Shown here one piece after another: positions 57,456 through 64,000 of a DNA stretch of 64,000 bases (the stretch's first letter is position 1; each line of letters opens with the position of its first letter). Origin of the DNA: Linyphia triangularis. Taxonomy: Eukaryota > Arthropoda > Arachnida > Araneae > Linyphiidae. The stretch is from assembly GCA_963978545.1 (NCBI GenBank), contig OZ021721.1, positions 97,513,918-97,577,917 on the forward strand, written 5' to 3'. The position numbers and the translations under genes are program-made. The notes beneath the pieces are model-generated. The model searched no databases, was not told where the DNA came from, and was given only the letters and a program-made list of their open reading frames with translations.

Positions 57456-58570
57456 ACCAAGCATTTTATAACTTCTTTTAGTTTAGAGCTCTTATTTTTC
57501 ATTCTTTTACAATATTGTTCTGGATATATTATTACCAATAATGCAACTGAAAAAAATCATGCAAAACTATGTTTGTGGCTGCTATTTTGATAGTTTTATT
57601 CTTATTATATTTTAAATAAGTTTAAAAAATACTCCTTATTTTTTTTGACAGAAATAAAAAAAACTAAATGATTACTAAAAAAGTAGCACTTAAATATGTG
57701 TATATCTTTGAAACAACAATTAAGTAGATATTCATTTCATTCCCATTTGAGGAATTTAAAAGTCAAAACATTTAACTTTATTCTCTAATTAGCATTTCCC
57801 TACCTTTTTATTTTACACTATAACCCTGCTCTCAGCCATTTTTAAATACGGTATCATAATATAAATCTACCTAGATATTTAAAACAGCATTTGCATTTAC
57901 CTGGAATTACCAAGCATAACTCAAACAATATAAATGGGTATGAAATATTGATACAATTAAAAAGTTATAATGGTACCTAAACATTGCAAAACTTCATCAC
58001 AAAATATAAACACTTTGATTGGTTCTAAATTACAAGCATAAAATATAATTGTTGATATACCTACAAGCCATAGATACAGGGTTGAAGGGGAAAAAATACT
58101 TTTTTAACAGTTTATTTGAATTGAACCAGGTTTAATATCTTTAATATTGCAGTTATGAATTTCAATACTTGGGAAACCTGATTAAAACAAAAGAAAATAT
58201 GTTGCAATTAATAATTACTTTTATTATTCAATCAAAATGATTTAATTTCAATCAAATATAAAAACAAAAAAAATTCCATAAGAAGGTTTATTTTTGGTTT
58301 TAGCAAATGGACTGATATAGTACTTTTTTAAAATTTTCAGTAATTTTCCGATTTTAGCACAATTTGAATAGTTTTTAATATTTGTTAATTGTTGAAAGTT
58401 GTATTTTCTCTAAAATTGTCATATTTAGTTTTTTCCCATCAAAACTGCTATTTTTTTTTTAATTACTAAAATGAGATTATTTGTAGATTTAGTCCACTGA
58501 ACCCATTACAAGTTTTTAAACTCGGTATATCATTTATAAATTAATGTTCTAAAATGTCTAAAACAATTGA

Positions 58571-58659
58571 AGAGCTTAGTGGATGGACATGTCAAGTGTT
58601 ATTTTTATTATTATTATTTTTTTATTTTTTTTACTTAACATGTTCATCCACTAAGCTTT
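58571..58659. repeat. strong hairpin, 28-bp arms
   Basis: AGAGCTTAGTGGATGGACAT and GTCAAGTG pair with TACTTAAC and ATGTTCATCCACTAAGCTTT across a 33-base AT-rich loop, with about 3-4 mismatches or wobbles. Confidence 0.85.
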
Positions 58660-60521
58660 TTCATTCTCTTTTTTTTAACAACTTTATATTTATCTTGTAG
58701 AAGGATAAATCTTTTTTATTGGTTTAATTTTTTTCAAAACTGCAAATAACAGTACACTTAATGCTCAAAATTAATATGACAATTTAGCAATTCAAATAAA
58801 CAATAAAGGTTTTAAAATTTTCAATCCTAAGTTTAAAGCACATTTTTGGATTAGATCAAAGCCTCCAGGGGGGATTTCACATAATGTCAGTGTTTATTTA
58901 AGACCTTTATGATTGAAAGCAAAACTATAAAGTATCATTGTTCATAATTATATGGCAATAAATTGTTTTTGAGGGGTTGAGAGTTTGAAAAAGCAGGTTG
59001 GTTTAAAATATGGCTGCAGAGATAATATCAACAAATTTTGTAAAACAAAACAGTAAATTAAGGTTCATTCTGAAAGATAGGTGCACTGTATGCACTCTAA
59101 TAAGAAATTTATGCACATAGAGAAACCTTGACTGAAAATATTATAAATTAACTGACACATTGTAAATTAAGTATTAGTTCAATAATAGAGAATATCCAAC
59201 AATTTTCAACACAAACACACTAATGTACATTAGTTAACAAAGTATGAAAATGCCTTTGTGACTTGAAATAAATCCAAATGCACATTGGCCAAATAATGAC
59301 TTGTTGGAATAATTAAAAACAAATACAAGAAAAATACAGAAAGATAACTTTAAATAAACAAACATTCTAACAAACAGTATTCTTTAAAATAAAGAGTATT
59401 CTTTAAAATAAAGAGTAATCTTTAAAAATCTATTTTGAGTTGCTTAGAATACAATATAAATAGAACAATTCAAGACAAGTACATAAAAATATAGAAAGGC
59501 AAGTAAAAATAAGCAAGCAATTTCTAATAAAGAGTACCCTTCAGAAATCTATTTGGTAGATTTTTCAATGGCTTTAAAATAAGCCATAGAAATTACAAAA
59601 AAGATTAAAAGTTTTAAAGAGTAAAATTTGGCAATGAGAAAAATAAGTCGACAATTCATAGAGTAAATAAATTAAGTGCACTACATGAAAAGCCCATTAA
59701 ATACACAGCAATATTTGGCAATTTTCAGGTCAAAACACTATTTATTTACTGTTGAATGAATGGAAAAATAATTTACAAATCTTTTTGGAAAATTTACAAA
59801 TTTTATGAAAATATAGTTTCATAAATAAAATAATCCAATTTTTTAAATCAAATCAATATGAATATTAATTTGGTTTTGTTGCAAATCTGAATTGAGTAAC
59901 AAACATTTCAGATTATATTTATATTTTGTAATACTACCAACAAATACCAAAAGCCAAATGCTGAAAATCTAATATTAAGTAAAATATTTGAAGGAATAAC
60001 AAAGATTTAACAACAGAAATTGAAAAATAAACCAGCTAAAGACATAACAGCATTCATAGATAAAATTAAAAGAAAAATATTACATAAAAAAACTTCATAG
60101 AAGCATGGTTCTAAACTAAAATAAATAAATAATTGTATTGAGTTTTAAGTTTAATAAGAAAATTTGATGAATTATAAAAAGTAACGAATCGAAAATAAGT
60201 TAATAAAATCAGTCTTTGATATGTATCCGAGAAGTAAAGTTTCAATTTGATTTATTTAAAAGATTATATTTTGATAAATTGTGCATATAAAATTGAAATC
60301 ATTAAACAATCCAAAATTAAATATCTAAATTTTTATGCTAAACTGCCCTTATGTGTTTTGCCATGTTCAAATGTTTCTTGCTTGAACACAAAATTGAGAC
60401 TAGCAAGTTTCTAAAAGAATTGGATATTTTACTAAGAATGTAAAGCATACAAAATAATGCAATATTGAAGAAATAATAATCAATTTCTAAACATCCATAA
60501 TAAAACTTTATCAACTTAATA

Positions 60522-60693
60522 CAGTCAAATCCCGTTAACGCGAAATCGCTTAAAGTGAAATCCTATTTAACGCAAAGTAAAAGCAGTTCTCCATACTTAA
60601 AACTTAAGGTTAATTTATTTGTTTAACATGAAATCCGATTAATGCGAACAATTTCAGCGGCCCCATTGACTTCACGTTAACGGGGTTTGACTG
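60522..60693. mobile_element. pogo/Tigger-like MITE, 172 bp
   Basis: CAGTCAAATCCCGTTAACGC and, inverted, CAGTCAAACCCCGTTAACG, with TA on both sides (60520-60521, 60694-60695). Internal GCGAA-type repeats are typical of this MITE class. Confidence 0.88.
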
Positions 60694-60834
60694 TAACAGC
60701 ACAAAAGTTTGCTAATGGATAACAGAGTATCATATTTCATTAATTTGTGTCAGAGATTAAGCTGCGTTTTTTTTTTTTTTAGCAAAATGCTCGAGAAATT
60801 TTTTAAATGCTAAAATTAGAACATTCGATTTAGC

Positions 60835-60840
60835 TTTATT
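60835..60840 (-). terminator. candidate GALNT2 polyadenylation signal
   Basis: First canonical AATAAA on the minus strand after the GALNT2 stop, about 740 bases downstream. About 55 bases further on is a run of about 15 A (minus strand, around 60766-60780). In DNA this AT-rich the hexamer may be chance. Confidence 0.3.
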
Positions 60841-61580
60841 ACTAGAGCATTTAAGTATTAACTAGTAAAATCATCCTTTTTATAATTTGAAAAATAGACA
60901 TTGTCCAAAAAGAACAAACAAGCTGAAGCTGAATAACATTGTTCTATTTGATTTTTGGTATAAAATAGTATATTTACAGTTTATAATGAATTTAAAAATT
61001 ATCTTAATGATTTTAGATTAAAAATCAAGCGATGAAACTCGTATCCATTTTAATATATTGCTAAAAAGAAAATTGTGACTAACTTTTTTTTTTTGCTAAC
61101 GAAATTTTTTACTCCAGCTTAGACACTGATTTGTATAAATGTAAAATATAATATTCATTCACATTTAATATTTTCTGACACTTTATACTTGGTGATAGAT
61201 AATGTAACGATTTAGGAAAAATACACAAAAATATAAGCAAATGGAACATACAACACTTAACAAGTTAGGAAATCAAATTAAAGAAGGCAGAAGGATGTAC
61301 TCTGCAATAAGTGTTAAACCGCAATACTAATAAGGGAGAACTTTTTCAAGCTAACCTCATCATATAACAATATGCAATTTAGCTGCCTACTTTGACTAAA
61401 TCAGTGACTAATGAACAGAAAAGAAAAAATTATTTTTGACACATTTTGAATTTCATTCTTTTCCAAACAAATACATTTACCTCATACATTAAAAAGTGGC
61501 ACGTATTTATCACATTAAAATTTTGGACATGGTTGCGAATCTGATACATTCTTATACAAAACATCAACACTAGCATCTGA

Positions 61581-63236
61581 TCATGTATCTAACAAACCCG
61601 CAAACATCCAACGCTGACTTTGTGATTTGTCACAATTATACACAATAATACCTTTAGCCTTACTTCTGCTGTCTAAGCACAAGTTGTATATTAAGTGTTT
61701 AATGGTTCGGTTGTTATTTAGTAACACCCACTTTTGACTATTGTCTGATTTGCATGTTTTCAATTTCACAGATAATCCTGCAGTTGGTTTGGGAAGAGTT
61801 AAACAAAGGTGATCATGTTGAATTTGATTATCTTTGGTATATAACCATTCTTGGTTGCCTCCACCTCCATGACATGCATAAAGACCAACATTTTCGCCAC
61901 CAAGATGGCCAAGAGTATCAACACATAGCAAGCCTTGACTAATTGAACCATGTGGTAGATTCACTTTATTAGGAACTTTGAGCTCGGGATATACATTTTC
62001 TAGAAACCACTTGAAAGGCTTGCAATTTAGCTTTTGTCTAAGAATCAAACGCTCCTGAATGTCGGCAATTAGCACATTTTTTGCAACAGGTACAGCTGCA
62101 TAATAATAATTCTTGTACTCATCCATCCAAACTTCGGCTGCTCTTTTTGTATTGCGAGCAAAAACATTGCCACTCCCTCCTGGAAAGGAATATGGATGTT
62201 GTTTTCGAAATACATGCCCGACTCTACTGCAAGGGATTATTTCCAAACTTCCACCACACTGCCATATTCGAAATGATATTTCAAGATTTTCTCCACCCCA
62301 AATATCCATCATTTCATCATACTTTCCCATTTTCTGAAAATAAAGTCGATTAATAGAAAAAAGACCACCAGCTATCATAGGTGTTTTTATTGCTCTGGTT
62401 GGATCCGTAGCCCTTTGTTGTCTTTCTTGGATAGAAAGAAATTCCCACTTGAAAACTAAATTCCATTCAAATCCACCTCGCAAGTCTGCAGATGCACCAA
62501 AGTACTTAAAGTCATCCATATTTATAACATCAATAACAGGGCAAACTACTCTAGTTGGATCTTCAACAATCCTTTCAAGTAATGGCTCAAGCCAATTGAC
62601 ATTACACTCACAATGGCTATCTAAGAAAGTTAAAATTTCTCCCTTGGCCACATCAGCACCTTTAACTCGAGATCGAACCAACCCTTCCCGTTTATCATTA
62701 CGAACTACTACTACTTTTTGTATATTAGCTAATTCAGAGGCATCAGTGGGATCATCACTAAAATCATCAACTAAAATAATTTCCTTGATCAAATGTTCAG
62801 GACTACGATTTAACACACTGACTATGGTTCTTAATAAAGCTGAACGAGCTTCATTGTGAAAAGTTATTACAACACTAGTTGCTGGGAGATCCTTTTTCCA
62901 TGACTTAGCAGAACATTCATCATGTCTTGTATCAGGAATATCTCTATTGCTTGGAACTTTATCACTAGCAGCTTGGTTATATTTATTACGTGCATATGGA
63001 TTTTCACCAGGGTTGAGAAGAGTTTTACTAATATATGACCGTTCATCAAAATATTGCCATTCAATCTGTAAAGGGTTCTCTTTAGATTTTAATGTAGAAC
63101 CCTTCTCTTCAGTAGTTACTTTTAAACGAAGAGCTTTATTTGCAGACTTGGAGGGTGGTAGAAACACAATGAAGTAGGCAGTAAGGATTGCAACACTTAG
63201 AAGCAAAATCAAATACCTCAATCTTAGTCGCATCAT
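61581..63236 (-). CDS. GALNT2: polypeptide N-acetylgalactosaminyltransferase, GALNT2 type (551 aa)
   Basis: Golgi enzyme that transfers GalNAc from UDP-GalNAc to Ser/Thr and so starts mucin-type O-glycosylation. It is a type II membrane protein: short basic tail (MMRLRLR), anchor about 8-26, stem to about 110. The GT-A catalytic domain starts around [20 protein letters not shown] (117-136). D206-S207-H208 is the metal-binding DxH, WGGENLE (313-319) the Gal/GalNAc-T motif, and [11 protein letters not shown] (339-349) holds the conserved histidines. A C-terminal ricin-type lectin domain (about 430-548) shows three repeats with CVD/QEW, CLT/QKW and CLD/QRW motifs. The near-identity of [26 protein letters not shown] and [15 protein letters not shown] with vertebrate GALNT2 sets the subfamily. 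The coding sequence is complete and uninterrupted; human GALNT2 is split among many exons, so intron loss or retroposition is possible. Confidence 0.96.
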   Translation of the reverse strand: MMRLRLRYLILLLSVAILTAYFIVFLPPSKSANKALRLKVTTEEKGSTLKSKENPLQIEWQYFDERSYISKTLLNPGENPYARNKYNQAASDKVPSNRDIPDTRHDECSAKSWKKDLPATSVVITFHNEARSALLRTIVSVLNRSPEHLIKEIILVDDFSDDPTDASELANIQKVVVVRNDKREGLVRSRVKGADVAKGEILTFLDSHCECNVNWLEPLLERIVEDPTRVVCPVIDVINMDDFKYFGASADLRGGFEWNLVFKWEFLSIQERQQRATDPTRAIKTPMIAGGLFSINRLYFQKMGKYDEMMDIWGGENLEISFRIWQCGGSLEIIPCSRVGHVFRKQHPYSFPGGSGNVFARNTKRAAEVWMDEYKNYYYAAVPVAKNVLIADIQERLILRQKLNCKPFKWFLENVYPELKVPNKVNLPHGSISQGLLCVDTLGHLGGENVGLYACHGGGGNQEWLYTKDNQIQHDHLCLTLPKPTAGLSVKLKTCKSDNSQKWVLLNNNRTIKHLIYNLCLDSRSKAKGIIVYNCDKSQSQRWMFAGLLDT

Positions 63237-63338
63237 GGGTGTATCAAAAGTCCTTCACTTTCTGTAAACTATCTTGTAGCACAACTGCACTCTTCAACCC
63301 CTTCAAGGTAAGACTTCCACCAGATGCATCATTTGAAA
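63237..63338 (-). promoter_or_regulatory. GALNT2 5'UTR segment with splice acceptor and short uORF
   Basis: Reading the minus strand, CTATTTCACAG|TTTC at 63341-63338 is a good 3' splice site, so the coding exon probably begins at 63338 with about 102 bases of 5'UTR. That leader contains an ATGATG opening a 9-codon uORF (MMHLVEVLP) that stops well before the main start. The first exon and promoter would lie beyond the window end. The acceptor call is by motif only. Confidence 0.5.
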
Positions 63339-64000
63339 CTGTGAAATAGAGCAGCCAGCATCTGTACTGAATTCGGTCAACGTACAATATTATTTAAAAC
63401 TATAATAAATGTAATTATTTTCCAAATAACTGTTTAAAAACTTAGTAAATCCAAAATGCATAGACAATAACCAGAAATGGGATACTTTGATGATAAAAAT
63501 TTAATGATGAAAAAATTAACTGAATTGAACTTGTAAAATGAATTGATATTTTTTTCACTCAAGTTAGACTGCTAACCAATAAATACTGAATAAAAAAAAT
63601 AACTTTCAGCTTTTAATTAAAAAATTTACAATTTCAATAAATAATTGACACGTTCATAATGCAATATTTTCTTAAGTATATTGTTGACCCACACTGCACT
63701 AAAAGTATTATTAAAGGTTACCTAATATAAAACAATACACTTTAATACTAATTAATGGCAGATAAAATTTTTAATTTAAAAATAAAATTTAAATATTGAC
63801 AGATTTTTTTTTATTGCTCGATGATGCAGTTGAAATTAAAGAAAAATCGCACACAAATTTCACTTTATTATGTTCTTGGATTTCATTAATGAGTTTTTAT
63901 TGTTGTTTGAAAATTAAATGAGTTTTGAAGAAGAGAAATTTTGGTTGGCAATACAATAAGGAAAATATTGCATTAGATTAAAAGACTGGTGGTCATTTAT
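63339..64000. other. probable GALNT2 5' intron, no feature seen
   Basis: AT-rich, no open frame of note and no recognisable repeat. It is taken as intron because of the acceptor at 63338. Confidence 0.4.

Larger units (their letters stand above)
57456..61580. other. region downstream of GALNT2, including its 3'UTR
   Basis: AT-rich and almost free of recognisable transposons except the 172-bp MITE at 60522. It contains a hairpin (58571-58659), a 19-bp repeat (59378-59425, TTCTTTAAAATAAAGAGTA) and the candidate poly(A) signal. The extent of the 3'UTR cannot be judged. Confidence 0.45.

Noticed and set aside
61754..63177. Plus-strand frames of 62-136 codons and a minus frame at 62867-63064
   Set aside because: All are shadows of the GALNT2 coding sequence in other frames.

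Overview
This is an AT-rich, intron-rich, transposon-laden animal nuclear sequence. It has spliced genes with conserved metazoan introns, tRNA-derived SINEs, and hAT, Tc1/mariner/pogo and TTAA-inserting (piggyBac-type) DNA elements. An arthropod, plausibly a chelicerate such as a spider, fits best, but that placement is inferred. No bacterial, organellar or viral gene set is present.

Two protein-coding loci can be supported, both on the minus strand. (1) The 5' half of a cap'n'collar / NFE2L (NRF1/NRF2-type) transcription factor gene. It has two alternative first coding exons. The distal one (34658-35029) encodes an NRF1-like ER-targeting, membrane-anchored N-terminus. The proximal one (24271-24321) encodes a short NRF2-like N-terminus. 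Both end in phase 0 and can join the same Neh2 exon (24068-24193, DLG motif). That exon is followed by exon 20417-20510 and exon 16153-16487, whose junction creates the ETGE Keap1-binding motif. The CNC-bZIP exons were not found and presumably lie beyond the left edge. (2) A complete, uninterrupted coding sequence for a GALNT2-type polypeptide N-acetylgalactosaminyltransferase (61581-63236), with a likely 5'UTR splice acceptor just upstream.

The rest is intron and intergenic DNA built largely from repeats. 1-16 kb: hAT, foldback, Tigger-like and mariner-like MITEs, an approx. 235-bp tandem array, and a dispersed repeat family carrying a SINE. 16-35 kb (cnc introns): two dead Tc1-like transposases, a degenerate approx. 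180-bp repeat with a conserved 12-mer, SINEs, a hAT element with target duplication, and a TTAA-flanked foldback. 35-55 kb: a decayed element with a remnant C-terminal coding domain, hAT elements with perfect 8-bp duplications, piggyBac-like MITEs, a 30-bp minisatellite with higher-order structure, and a TTAA element whose boundary has been tandemly amplified with its flank. 55-61.5 kb: mostly unique AT-rich DNA downstream of GALNT2, with a small pogo-type MITE and a strong hairpin.

The two genes have no obvious joint pathway. The most biologically interesting part is the cnc locus. One gene appears able to make both an ER-anchored (NRF1/SKN-1A-like) and a soluble (NRF2/SKN-1C-like) factor, and its Keap1 degron is assembled across two introns.
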